A stretch of DNA of 64,000 bases. Origin: Lachnoclostridium sp. An169 (GTDB lineage: Bacteria > Bacillota > Clostridia > Lachnospirales > Lachnospiraceae). The notes beneath the pieces were generated by a model. The model saw only the letters and a program-made list of their open reading frames with translations, searched no databases and was not told where the DNA came from. The first letter of the stretch is position 1. Every line of letters starts with the position of its first letter. This document shows positions 1 through 8,524 of this stretch, piece by piece. Both the position numbers and the translations under genes were made by a program. The stretch is taken from positions 124,001 through 188,000 of the forward strand of contig NZ_NFKT01000001.1 of assembly GCF_002160525.1 (NCBI RefSeq), given 5' to 3'.

Positions 1-47
1 AATATCTGAAAGGAATCCTTAAGAAAAAATAAAAATACAAAAAGGTC

Positions 48-76
48 TTTCCATTTTTTGAAAAGTCTATTATACT
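48..76 (+). promoter_or_regulatory. Putative sigma-A promoter for mreB
   Basis: A -35-like TTTCCA (48-53) and a -10 TATACT (71-76) are separated by exactly 17 bp. The -35 matches the consensus in 4 of 6 positions and the -10 is good. It is the only convincing promoter in the roughly 310 bases before mreB. Confidence 0.5.
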
Positions 77-311
77 AGTGGTGCGGATGGACAACAGCAG
101 CAGAAAATGTCCGTCCGGATTTACACGAAAGAGTGCCCCGCGTTTCGGGGAATATACGTTTCCGGTACCGGCAGTGATGCTGTGCCGGAAACGAGTGGTT
201 TAAAGATTACAAAATGTATGTCCGGAGCGGGCCGGGTATATTTGAGAAAAAGGTTTATGCGAGGAACGCAAAGGGAGAAGAGTATAAAGAATTTTGGAAG
301 GGAGAGTCATT
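77..311 (+). other. Long structured leader of mreB
   Basis: About 235 bases between the putative promoter and the mreB start hold no credible gene. They contain two inverted repeats: CCCCG/CGGGG at 136-150, and GTTTCCGG (158-165) with CCGGAAAC (185-192). Neither is followed by a T-run, so they do not look like simple terminators. They may form a structured 5' untranslated region. The sequence matches no riboswitch class I recognise. Confidence 0.4.
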
Positions 312-1301
312 ATGTCGGTAGATCTTGGAATAGATTTAGGAACAGCCAGCGTACTGGTGTATGTGAAGGGAAAAGGTGTTGTGCTCAAAGAGCCTTCGGT
401 TGTCGCTTTTGACAGAGATACGAATGTGATCAAGGCCATCGGCGAGGAAGCGCGCCTGATGCTTGGAAGGACACCGGGCAATATCGTGGCGGTGCGCCCT
501 CTCAGACAGGGAGTTATCTCGGACTATACGGTGACGGAGAAGATGATCAAGTATTTTGTCCAGAAAGCTCTCGGAAAGCGCACCTTCAAGAAACCGCGCA
601 TCAGCATCTGTGTCCCCAGCGGCGTTACTGAGGTGGAGAAGAAAGCGGTGGAGGAAGCTACGTTTGCAGCCGGAGCCAGGGAAGTGCATCTGATCGAGGA
701 GCCGGTGGCAGCAGCCATAGGAGCAGGGATTGACATATCGAAACCATGCGGAAACATGATTGTTGATATCGGGGGAGGTACATCCGATATCGCGGTGATT
801 TCTCTGGGTGGAACTGTTGTCAATACATCCATAAAGATTGCCGGGGATGATTTTGACGAGGCCATAGTCCGCTATATGAGAAAGAAGCACAATCTTCTGA
901 TCGGTGAACGGACCGCTGAGGATATCAAGATCAAGATCGGTACCACCTATCCGCTCGTGGAGGAGGAGACTATGGAAGTGCGGGGAAGAAACCTTGTTAC
1001 AGGGCTTCCCAAGACAGTGACTGTGACTTCTTCCGAGACAGAGGAGGCATTGAGAGAGTCTACAAGCCAGATCGTGGAAGCAGTCATTGCAGTTCTCGAA
1101 CAGACGCCTCCGGAACTGTCGGCGGATATTCTGGACCGGGGAATTGTCCTCACGGGTGGCGGCTCGCTGCTTCGCGGGCTGGAAGAGCTGATTGAGGAAA
1201 AGACGGGAATCAATACCATGACTGCGGAGGATCCGATGAAGGTTGTGGCAATCGGTACCGGACAGTTTGTGGAGTTTATGAGCGGACGAAAGGATTTTTA
1301 G
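312..1301 (+). CDS. mreB: MreB/Mbl actin-like rod-shape protein
   Basis: A bacterial actin homologue that polymerises at the membrane and guides the cell-wall elongation machinery. The 329-residue product has the actin-fold ATPase motifs: the phosphate-1 loop LGIDLGTAS at the N-terminus, DIGGGTSD near residue 151, and LTGGGSLLRG near residue 279. The length is normal for the family. I take ATG at 312, which has the Shine-Dalgarno-like GGAAGGGAG just upstream; an in-frame TTG at 294 lies further up. No mreC or mreD follows, so this is a solitary mreB/mbl-type copy and a second paralogue elsewhere is likely. A hairpin follows the stop. Confidence 0.93.
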   Translation: MSVDLGIDLGTASVLVYVKGKGVVLKEPSVVAFDRDTNVIKAIGEEARLMLGRTPGNIVAVRPLRQGVISDYTVTEKMIKYFVQKALGKRTFKKPRISICVPSGVTEVEKKAVEEATFAAGAREVHLIEEPVAAAIGAGIDISKPCGNMIVDIGGGTSDIAVISLGGTVVNTSIKIAGDDFDEAIVRYMRKKHNLLIGERTAEDIKIKIGTTYPLVEEETMEVRGRNLVTGLPKTVTVTSSETEEALRESTSQIVEAVIAVLEQTPPELSADILDRGIVLTGGGSLLRGLEELIEEKTGINTMTAEDPMKVVAIGTGQFVEFMSGRKDF

Positions 1302-1315
1302 AGAAAAGCGGGAAT

Positions 1316-1346
1316 GGGGTGTGCGTGAAGACTGCACCCCTTTTCT
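1316..1346 (+). terminator. Possible terminator after mreB
   Basis: GGGGTG (1316-1321) can pair with CACCCC (1335-1340), and TTTTCTG follows. The stem is short and the T-run broken, so the site may be weak and let some transcription through into recD2. Confidence 0.45.
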
Positions 1347-1398
1347 GCGTATTTGCGGGAAAAAGCAAGTGAATCTGTACGTGAGAGAGGGATAAAAT

Positions 1399-3609
1399 GT
1401 GGAAGTAGTGACAGGCTATGTGGGGCATATCGTATTCCGCAACGAGGAAAACGGCTACACGGTATTCCATCTGGAGAACGATGACGGGGAAGTAACCTGT
1501 GTGGGAAATTTTAATTTTATAAATGAGGGGGAGCTCATGGAGCTTTCCGGAGAATATGTCAATCACAGTGTTTACGGAACTCAGCTGAAGGTGGCTTCCC
1601 ACACGGTGAAAGAACCGGAGGATCTCGTTTCCATTGAGCGGTATCTCGGTTCCGGAGCCATCCGCGGAGTGGGGGCAGCACTGGCCGGCAGAATTGTCAA
1701 AAAGTTCCGGGAGGATACATTCCGGATTATTGAGGAAGAGCCGGAGCGCCTTGCTGAGATCAAGGGGATCAGCGAGCGGAAGGCGAGAGAGATCGCGGAG
1801 CAGGTGGAAGAGAAAAAAGACATGCGCAAGGCGATGATCTATCTTCAGAAGTACGGAATCTCCACAAAACTTGCTGCAAAAATATACCAGTATTACGGTA
1901 TACGTGTATACAAAGTTCTGGAAGAGAATCCCTATCAGCTTGCAGACAATATAGAAGGCGTGGGGTTCCGGACAGCAGATGAGATTGCCGCCAAGATCGG
2001 TATTCACACCGATTCGGATTACCGGATCCGCAGCGGACTTTTCTATACGCTTCAGCAGGCCGTGGGCGAAGGACATATCTACCTTCCCCAGGATGTGCTT
2101 CTGAAACGTGCGGCGGCACTTCTGGAGATTGAGATTCCCAATATTGAGAAATATGTGATGGATCTCTGTATTGAACACAAGACCGTTATGAAAGAAACGG
2201 ACGGGGAGATCCGGGTCTATCCGGCACATTATTACTATCTCGAGCTGAATACCGCCAAGATGCTCCATGATCTTGACATCGACTGCGAGATGCCGGAGGA
2301 GATGATGGAGAAGCGTCTGCGGAAAGTGGAAGAAAACGAGAAGATTCAGCTGGATCCCATGCAGCACAGGGCGGTGATCGAGTCGATCAAGCACGGACTT
2401 CTTGTTCTCACCGGAGGACCGGGAACGGGAAAGACTACGACGATCAATACGATGATCCGGTTCTTTGACAACGAGGGCATGAGTATTCTTCTTGCGGCGC
2501 CTACCGGACGCGCAGCGAAGCGGATGACAGAGGCTACGGGTTATGAAGCCCAGACGATTCACAGACTTCTTGAGGTAAACGGCAACCCGGAGGAAGAGGG
2601 AAATTCCGGCGGTTTTATGCGGAACCGGCAGAATCCCCTGGAAGCGGATGTGATTATCATCGATGAGATGTCCATGGTGGATCTTCCGTTGATGCACGCA
2701 CTGCTGTCGGCGGTAGTGCCGGGGACACGTCTTGTCCTTGTGGGAGATGTGGATCAGCTCCCGTCCGTGGGACCCGGGAGCGTACTGAAAGATATCATTG
2801 CATCTCAGAGATTCCCGGTGGTTACGCTGACCCGGATTTTCCGGCAGGCAGGGGAGAGCGATATTATTGTCAACGCCCATAAAATCAACAATGGCGAGAT
2901 GGTTGTTCTGGATAATAAAAGCCGGGATTTCTTCTTCCTGAAAAGACAGGATGCAGATGTGATTATCAGCGTGGTAATCACGCTGATTCTGAAGAAACTG
3001 CCGAAATATGTGGGGGCTTCGCCCAATGAGATCCAGGTGATGACTCCGACCCGGAAAGGACTTCTCGGGGTGGAACGGCTGAACACGATTCTGCAGAGAT
3101 ATCTGAACCCGCCTGATGCGAAGAAGACGGAAAGGGAGATCAACGGCAGACTGTTCCGGGAAGGGGACAAGGTCATGCAGATCAGGAACAACTATCAGCT
3201 TGAGTGGGAAGTGTGTACAAAATTCGGCCTGACTGTGGATAAAGGAATGGGAATTTTCAATGGCGATATGGGGATCGTTACGGAGATTAACGAATATACC
3301 GAGACAGTGGAAGTTGAGTTTGATGAATCGCGGAAGGTAAAGTACAGCTTTGATATGACGGAAGAACTGGAACTGGCATATGCCATCACGGTACATAAGT
3401 CCCAGGGCAGTGAGTATCCGGCGGTTGTCATCCCGCTTCTGCCCGGGCCGCGGCTTCTGTACAACCGGAATCTTCTGTACACGGCAGTGACAAGGGCAAA
3501 AAGATGTCTCACGATAGTTGGGAGTGATCAGACATTTCAGGAAATGATACAAAACAAAAACGAACAGTCCAGATATACCAGCCTGGCGGAACGCATCAGG
3601 GAATTCTGA
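1399..3609 (+). CDS. recD2: RecD2-type ATP-dependent DNA helicase
   Basis: A superfamily 1B 5'-3' DNA helicase of the RecD2/YrrC type, which works in DNA repair without RecBC. The 736-residue protein has an N-terminal OB-like region and tandem helix-hairpin-helix segments (about 95-190). The helicase core follows, with Walker A GGPGTGKTT near 339, Walker B DEMSMVD near 421 and the C-terminal motif VHKSQGSEY near 661. Translation starts at GTG 1399 behind GAGAGAGG; an ATG two bases upstream is in another frame and hits a stop at once. The stop codon overlaps the probable start of comF. Confidence 0.93.
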   Translation: MEVVTGYVGHIVFRNEENGYTVFHLENDDGEVTCVGNFNFINEGELMELSGEYVNHSVYGTQLKVASHTVKEPEDLVSIERYLGSGAIRGVGAALAGRIVKKFREDTFRIIEEEPERLAEIKGISERKAREIAEQVEEKKDMRKAMIYLQKYGISTKLAAKIYQYYGIRVYKVLEENPYQLADNIEGVGFRTADEIAAKIGIHTDSDYRIRSGLFYTLQQAVGEGHIYLPQDVLLKRAAALLEIEIPNIEKYVMDLCIEHKTVMKETDGEIRVYPAHYYYLELNTAKMLHDLDIDCEMPEEMMEKRLRKVEENEKIQLDPMQHRAVIESIKHGLLVLTGGPGTGKTTTINTMIRFFDNEGMSILLAAPTGRAAKRMTEATGYEAQTIHRLLEVNGNPEEEGNSGGFMRNRQNPLEADVIIIDEMSMVDLPLMHALLSAVVPGTRLVLVGDVDQLPSVGPGSVLKDIIASQRFPVVTLTRIFRQAGESDIIVNAHKINNGEMVVLDNKSRDFFFLKRQDADVIISVVITLILKKLPKYVGASPNEIQVMTPTRKGLLGVERLNTILQRYLNPPDAKKTEREINGRLFREGDKVMQIRNNYQLEWEVCTKFGLTVDKGMGIFNGDMGIVTEINEYTETVEVEFDESRKVKYSFDMTEELELAYAITVHKSQGSEYPAVVIPLLPGPRLLYNRNLLYTAVTRAKRCLTIVGSDQTFQEMIQNKNEQSRYTSLAERIREF

Positions 3610-4304
3610 TCCGGGGATTCCTGAATCTCCTTTATCCGCCGGTCTGTCCTTTCTGCGGGGAGATTTCGCAAAACGGCATCTGCCCGGCCTGCAGGAAGAA
3701 GATTGTCCCCGTGGGCGGCGTGTGCTGCATGCACTGCGGAAAGCCGCTGGAAGACGAGACGGAGGAATACTGCTCAGACTGCAGGAAGAGGAAGTCTTAT
3801 ATTACCCAGGGAAAGGCCCTCTGGCTGCACAGGGATCCGGTGCCGGCGGCTGTTTACCGGTTCAAGTATAAAAACAGGCGCAGTTACGGAAAAGTATTTG
3901 CCCGGGAAATGATGGAACAATATGAGAAGCAGATCGGGCGCTGGCGGGTCCGGGAGATTATTCCGGTTCCTCTGCACCGCTCAAAAAGGCGGGAAAGAGG
4001 GTATAACCAGGCGGAGATACTGGCAGAAGAAATCGGTGCCCTGACCGGAATTCCTGTGAGAAAAGATGTGCTGTTCCGGATTCGGAAGACGGTTCCCCAG
4101 AAAAAACTGGATACAGAAGGAAGAAAGAAAAACCTGCAGGGCGCCTTCGCTGTTTCCGGAAAGTGGAGACCTGTGAAAAATGTTCTTCTGGTGGATGATA
4201 TTTACACCACAGGGAGCACAGTCGAACATGCGGCAAAGGTGCTGAGAAAGGCAGGAGCCGAAAATGTCTATTTTTTGACCATAAGCATTGGACAAGGTAT
4301 CTGA
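3606..4304 (+). CDS. comF: ComF family phosphoribosyltransferase-like protein, non-ATG start
   Basis: ComF proteins join an N-terminal zinc finger to a phosphoribosyltransferase fold. They take part in DNA uptake in naturally competent bacteria; the role elsewhere is unclear. The frame encodes two Cys pairs (CPFC at codons about 15-18, CPAC about 27-30) and a further CMHC pair. The PRPP-binding motif VDDIYTTGST lies near residues 196-205. The frame has no ATG, GTG or TTG between an upstream stop at 3525 and GTG 3711, which would delete the first zinc ligands. The likely start is CTG 3606, overlapping the recD2 stop as CTGA where ATGA is usual; ATT 3603 or ATC 3609 are alternatives. This gives about 232 residues, normal for ComF. 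Confidence 0.85.
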   Translation: MIRGFLNLLYPPVCPFCGEISQNGICPACRKKIVPVGGVCCMHCGKPLEDETEEYCSDCRKRKSYITQGKALWLHRDPVPAAVYRFKYKNRRSYGKVFAREMMEQYEKQIGRWRVREIIPVPLHRSKRRERGYNQAEILAEEIGALTGIPVRKDVLFRIRKTVPQKKLDTEGRKKNLQGAFAVSGKWRPVKNVLLVDDIYTTGSTVEHAAKVLRKAGAENVYFLTISIGQGI

Positions 4305-4318
4305 GTATATGATATACT
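4289..4318 (+). promoter_or_regulatory. Putative sigma-A promoter for the cdaA operon
   Basis: TGGACA (4289-4294) and TATACT (4313-4318) are 18 bp apart, straddling the end of comF. A perfect palindrome, CGTCCGGACG, lies downstream at 4346-4355 and could be a regulator site. Transcription would enter the membrane-protein genes and cdaA-cdaR. Confidence 0.55.
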
Positions 4319-4374
4319 AAAACATAATGGACTGAAATAAATGAGCGTCCGGACGGATGCGTGAAGGGTGTACG

Positions 4375-4785
4375 GTGATCGTTATGCTTGATAAAAGAAG
4401 AATAAGGCTGATGACAAAGGCTGCTGTTTATGAGAAGGAACACGCCGAAGAAGATGTAAAGATCAGCAGCTATTATAAAAAAGATTATGCAAGCCTTAAT
4501 ACCTGGATTACACTGATCTGGGTGACGGTGGGCTATATCCTTGCAGGGGGGCTGGCAGTAATCTGTACGGCAGACACACTGATGGAAGACCTTACGATCT
4601 TCAAGCTGATTATCCTGGCTGCAACAGCGGTGTGTGCATATCTGGCACTGTTCATTATCTATGGGATCGGAGCAGGAAAGTTCTATAAAAAGAAACATAC
4701 CCGGGCCAAGCAGCGGGTGAAAAAATACTACCGGGATCTCTCCCGGATTGAAAAGATGTATGAAAAGGAGAACAACAGATCATGA
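4375..4785 (+). CDS. Uncharacterised two-pass membrane protein
   Basis: I do not recognise the family. The roughly 136-residue product has a basic N-terminus, two hydrophobic segments (about 42-64 and 74-100) and a strongly basic C-terminal tail, predicting a small inner-membrane protein with both ends in the cytoplasm. GTG 4375 is preferred because GAAGGG lies six bases upstream; ATG 4384 and ATG 4357 are in-frame alternatives. It overlaps the next gene by ATGA, so the two are translationally coupled and probably co-functional. The position directly before cdaA suggests a link to c-di-AMP signalling or the envelope, but nothing in the sequence proves it. Confidence 0.7.
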   Translation: MIVMLDKRRIRLMTKAAVYEKEHAEEDVKISSYYKKDYASLNTWITLIWVTVGYILAGGLAVICTADTLMEDLTIFKLIILAATAVCAYLALFIIYGIGAGKFYKKKHTRAKQRVKKYYRDLSRIEKMYEKENNRS

Positions 4786-5846
4786 GTACATTACTTGTCT
4801 GGAGAGAAAGGCTGCAGAAAGTGTATGCCGCTTATTCCATCTATATTTTAAAAGGACTTCAGTTTATTCTGGGGCTTCTGGTGTTCGGACTGATCAATGC
4901 CAACGTGGGATATATGGAGATGGCGTCGTCGGTTTTCTGTACGCTGGGACTTGCGGTATTCTGTACATTTTTCCCGATGATTGTGATGGTACTTGCGGCA
5001 GCGGCACTGATTCTGGTGCATTTTTACGCACTGTCGATTCCGATCACGATCGTTTCCCTGCTGATTTTTCTTCTGATGTACATATTTTATTTTCGGTTTA
5101 CTCCGAAAAAGGCATGGCTTCTGCTGGCTTCTGCACTGGCATTTGCCCTCCATATCCCGTTTGTCCTGCCGATTGTATTCGGACTTCTGGGGACTCCGGT
5201 GTGGATTGTGCCTGCGGCCTGCGGAATTATTACATATTACATGGCGGCTTTTGTTAAGACTTCCACAACCGTGCTTCAGGGAGCGGATGCAGACGGGATG
5301 GTTACGGGCCTGATGAATTTTGCCAGACAGGTAGTTACAAACCGGGAGATGTGGCTGATGGTCCTTTCGGTTTCTCTCGGGATTCTTGTGGTGAATCTGA
5401 TCCGCACCAGACCGGTTGAGCATGCATGGAAGATTGCTTCCGCAGCGGGAGCGTGCGTGTGTGTGATTGTGACTGCAGCGGGGAATATAGCGCTGGGAAC
5501 ACATGTATCCTATGTGAGTACAATCGTTAGCTCCGTGCTGGGAGCTTTCGTCGGAATTGTCCTGGAGTTCTTCTTTTTCTCCGTGGACTATTCCAGGACG
5601 GAGAATATACAGTTTGAGGATGACGAATACTACTATTATGTAAAAGCTGTTCCGAAGGTTGGAGTTCCTGTGCCGGAAAAGAAAGTCAAGCACATTACGG
5701 AACAGAGTGGAAAAGAGACACCGGCAGGTGTGAAAAAAGAAGAGCCTGACGATGCGGACAGTGAAAAAAATACAGAGGAGATCCTTCTGACGAGAAGTCT
5801 GAGCAAAGAACTGGGACTGGATCAGAATCAGGATCTCCGGGAATAA
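4782..5846 (+). CDS. Uncharacterised polytopic membrane protein upstream of cdaA
   Basis: The 354-residue product has about seven or more hydrophobic segments over the first 265 residues. A hydrophilic, charged cytoplasmic tail of about 90 residues follows, starting with a run of acidic and tyrosine residues. I see no transporter ATPase motif, catalytic signature or signal peptide, and cannot assign a function. It is coupled to the gene before it by ATGA and ends 21 bases before cdaA, so the four genes 4375-8023 form one operon. The fixed pairing with a diadenylate cyclase makes it a candidate regulatory or scaffold partner. Confidence 0.75.
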   Translation: MSTLLVWRERLQKVYAAYSIYILKGLQFILGLLVFGLINANVGYMEMASSVFCTLGLAVFCTFFPMIVMVLAAAALILVHFYALSIPITIVSLLIFLLMYIFYFRFTPKKAWLLLASALAFALHIPFVLPIVFGLLGTPVWIVPAACGIITYYMAAFVKTSTTVLQGADADGMVTGLMNFARQVVTNREMWLMVLSVSLGILVVNLIRTRPVEHAWKIASAAGACVCVIVTAAGNIALGTHVSYVSTIVSSVLGAFVGIVLEFFFFSVDYSRTENIQFEDDEYYYYVKAVPKVGVPVPEKKVKHITEQSGKETPAGVKKEEPDDADSEKNTEEILLTRSLSKELGLDQNQDLRE

Positions 5847-5867
5847 CAGAGGCGGTGAAGCAGCAGT

Positions 5868-6725
5868 ATGATGGACTGGATCAGGACATTCCTTAAAAAT
5901 TACACATATTATTTTCCCAACATTCACATCAAGGATGTAATTGAAATCCTGATTGTGACAGTCATTGTATATGAGATCATACTGTGGATCAAAAATACAA
6001 AGGCGTGGATGCTGCTCAGAGGGATTATTACACTTGCGGTTTTTATTCTTATCGCATTCCTCTTCGAGATGAATACGATTCTCTTTCTTGCAAGAGAGTC
6101 GATCAATGTACTGGCTGTTGCGGCTGTTGTTGTGTTCCAGCCGGAACTCAGGCGCGCCCTGGAAAAGCTCGGCGAGAAGAAGATTCTGAGTACGATCAAT
6201 CCCTTTGACCGGGGGAAGGAAGATCAGCGGTTTTCCGATGAGACGGCGGATAGTATTGTCCGGGCCTGTTTTGAGATGGGGAGCGTCTGTACGGGGGCAC
6301 TGATTGTGGTTGAACAGGCGATTCAGCTGACAGAATATGAGATGACCGGAATTGAACTGGACTGTAAAGTGTCGTCCCAGGTGCTGATCAATATTTTTGA
6401 GCACAATACACCTCTTCACGACGGCGCTGTAATTATCCGGGGCGACCGGATTACATCCGCAACCTGCTACCTTCCGCTTTCGGATAACATGTCAATCAGC
6501 AAGGAACTCGGTACAAGGCACCGGGCGGCTCTTGGCATGAGTGAGGTGTGCGATGCCCTTGTGATTGTCGTGTCGGAGGAAACCGGTCTTGTATCGACGG
6601 CACTGGAAGGAAACTTAAACCGCGGCGTGACCCAGGAAGAACTGCGGAAGTGCCTGGAGAAAATCCAGTACAGGAATTCCGAGCCGAAGAAGTTTACGAT
6701 ACGGAAAGGATGGCGCAGAACATGA
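5868..6725 (+). CDS. cdaA: Diadenylate cyclase CdaA
   Basis: Makes the second messenger c-di-AMP from two ATP molecules, controlling potassium and osmolyte balance and wall integrity. The 285-residue protein has about three transmembrane helices in residues 1-85. The DisA_N-type cyclase domain carries the two diagnostic motifs, DGA near residue 183 and RHR near residue 216. Length and layout match membrane-bound CdaA. The start is one of two adjacent ATGs; GGCGGTGAAG lies upstream. The stop overlaps the cdaR start as ATGA, the usual coupling of the enzyme with its regulator. Confidence 0.95.
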   Translation: MMDWIRTFLKNYTYYFPNIHIKDVIEILIVTVIVYEIILWIKNTKAWMLLRGIITLAVFILIAFLFEMNTILFLARESINVLAVAAVVVFQPELRRALEKLGEKKILSTINPFDRGKEDQRFSDETADSIVRACFEMGSVCTGALIVVEQAIQLTEYEMTGIELDCKVSSQVLINIFEHNTPLHDGAVIIRGDRITSATCYLPLSDNMSISKELGTRHRAALGMSEVCDALVIVVSEETGLVSTALEGNLNRGVTQEELRKCLEKIQYRNSEPKKFTIRKGWRRT

Positions 6726-8023
6726 ATAAGTACAAGCTTACAAGAAATCTGGGCCTGAAAATCGTGGCATTTATCTTTGCGTTCTTCCTCTGGTTTATTG
6801 TAGCGAATGTGGACAACCCGATTTCGAGAACGACCTTCTCCAATATCCAGGTGAATATAGCAAACGATGATATCATTCTCCAGGGAGGGAATGTGTACCG
6901 GGTAGTGGGGAGCCAGACGGCCAGCGTTGTGGTTTCCGCCAAACGTTCGGTTCTGGAGAGCATTGAGCCATCTGACATTGTGGCTACAGCAGATATTTCG
7001 GAGATGGATTCATCTACCGGGCTTGTTCCCATCGAGATTACGATACAGGGTTTTGAGGGAGATTACGAGAGTGCGGAGGCTGTTCCGAGAAATCTGCAGA
7101 TTGTGACGGAAAAGACGAACACGAAAGTATTTACCCTTACAGTTACCACAGTCGGGACGCCGAGAGACGGATTTGAACTTGGGGATATGACTGTGAATCC
7201 GGAGCGGGTTACGATAGCCGGACCGCAGTCGACCATTGATCAGATCAGCCGGGCATCCGCCAGCATCTCCGTTTCGGGGATTTCAGAAAGCCAGGAAATC
7301 AAAGCGGATCTGGTGCTTTATGATGATGATGGGAATTCCATGGATCAGAACCAGCTCAGCAATAATCTGGGTGATGACGGGATTACCGTGAATGTGGAAG
7401 TGTTGAAGAAGAAGAGCGTTCCCATGACGTTCAGCGTTTCGGGAACACCGGCTGGCGGATACGAATACAAAGGCTGTTCCAGTGAACCGGAGCAGGTGGA
7501 AATCTGCGGAAATCCGGATGTGGTGAATGGCGTGGATTCGATCGATATACCCGCCGCGGCGCTGAGCATAGAAGGCGCTACGGAGAATGTGGTGCAGACG
7601 ATTGATATCCGCCCCTATCTTCCCGACGGTGTAGAACTTGTCGAGGAGAGCGCAGGGGATGTTATTGTAACGGCGCTGATCGAACAGGATGGAACGAGAA
7701 CGATTGATGTACTGGTAAGTTCGATCAGAATTAACAATCTGTCCGAAGACCTTGAGGTGTCCTATCAGGTGGACGCAAAAGTGTCGCTCAGGTTTGAGGG
7801 AGAACAGTCCAGGCTGGACGTACTGGATATCAGCAATGCTGTTTCCGTAGACCTTTCTCCCTATACGAGACCGGGAACTTATACAGTTCCGGTCCTGGTG
7901 GATGTGCCGGAGGGAATTACCCTGATTGATGAGGCGAGTGTTCAGCTGACCCTTCAGGAGAAGGAGTCAGAACCGCAGACGGATGCGGAAGAAAAGCCGT
8001 CAGACACTACGGCAGAAGAATAA
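6722..8023 (+). CDS. cdaR: CdaA regulator CdaR, YbbR-domain protein
   Basis: CdaR is a membrane-anchored extracytoplasmic protein that modulates CdaA. The 433-residue product has one N-terminal transmembrane helix (about 10-30) and then four YbbR-type beta repeats (about 47-400). A polar C-terminal tail rich in Glu, Asp and Thr completes it. ATG 6722 is chosen because it overlaps the cdaA stop and sits 11 bases after GGAAAGGA; ATG 6710 abuts that Shine-Dalgarno site and is less likely. The repeats face the wall side of the membrane, consistent with sensing envelope state. Confidence 0.92.
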   Translation: MNKYKLTRNLGLKIVAFIFAFFLWFIVANVDNPISRTTFSNIQVNIANDDIILQGGNVYRVVGSQTASVVVSAKRSVLESIEPSDIVATADISEMDSSTGLVPIEITIQGFEGDYESAEAVPRNLQIVTEKTNTKVFTLTVTTVGTPRDGFELGDMTVNPERVTIAGPQSTIDQISRASASISVSGISESQEIKADLVLYDDDGNSMDQNQLSNNLGDDGITVNVEVLKKKSVPMTFSVSGTPAGGYEYKGCSSEPEQVEICGNPDVVNGVDSIDIPAAALSIEGATENVVQTIDIRPYLPDGVELVEESAGDVIVTALIEQDGTRTIDVLVSSIRINNLSEDLEVSYQVDAKVSLRFEGEQSRLDVLDISNAVSVDLSPYTRPGTYTVPVLVDVPEGITLIDEASVQLTLQEKESEPQTDAEEKPSDTTAEE

Positions 8024-8068
8024 CGGCGCTTTTTGCCCGTATGAATGAATACAAGGAGTTGATACAGG

Positions 8069-8344
8069 ATGGTTAGCGATAAAGTGGCAATCAAGAATCC
8101 GACCGGTCTTCATCTGCGGCCGGCGGGGCTGTTCTGCAAAACTGCCATGCAGTTCAAAAGTAGGATTACCGTGCAGAAGAGAACAAGACATGAAGATGTG
8201 ACGGCGAACGCAAAGAGCGTACTCAGCGTGCTGGGGGCGTGCATTAAGAGCGGAGACGAGATTACGATTATCTGCGAGGGGGAAGACGAGCAGAAAGCAC
8301 TGGACAAGATGCTGCAGATTGTAAAAGACGGACTCGGCGAGTGA
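8069..8344 (+). CDS. HPr family phosphocarrier protein
   Basis: HPr relays phosphate from Enzyme I to sugar-specific PTS enzymes; in Firmicutes it also acts as a catabolite co-repressor after serine phosphorylation. The 91-residue protein has the active-site motif GLHLRPAG, with the phosphorylatable His at about residue 15. NAKSVLSVLG contains the expected regulatory Ser near 48. Leu replaces the common Ala or Thr after the His. A clear AAGGAG lies nine bases before the ATG. It follows cdaR by 45 bases and no ptsI is adjacent, so it could be ptsH or a second HPr. Confidence 0.85.
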   Translation: MVSDKVAIKNPTGLHLRPAGLFCKTAMQFKSRITVQKRTRHEDVTANAKSVLSVLGACIKSGDEITIICEGEDEQKALDKMLQIVKDGLGE

Positions 8345-8376
8345 GAAAACAGCGGAAAAGTGGACAGCTTCCGCAA

Positions 8377-8405
8377 TTGACAAATACCTGAAATACTGCT
8401 AGAAT
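8377..8405 (+). promoter_or_regulatory. Strong sigma-A promoter for the LCP gene
   Basis: A perfect -35 TTGACA (8377-8382) and a -10 TAGAAT (8400-8405) are separated by 17 bp. The leader to the LCP start is about 110 bases. Confidence 0.8.
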
Positions 8406-8524
8406 ACGGTTTTGTATGACTGATACGGGAATGGGATATATTAAGCAGCAAATAAGTTGTATTCAGAGATGGGAACCGGTCGTCGGGGAGACGGGTTCTT
8501 GAATAAACGAAAAGGAATTTTGTT

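Noticed and set aside
1276-3552. Very long open frame on the minus strand (758 codons)
   Set aside because: It lies wholly opposite recD2; the translation is rich in His, Leu, Arg and Ser with no family resemblance, as expected of a shadow frame.
4848-6419. 523-codon minus-strand frame
   Set aside because: Opposite the cdaA operon, with no recognisable domain and no ribosome site.
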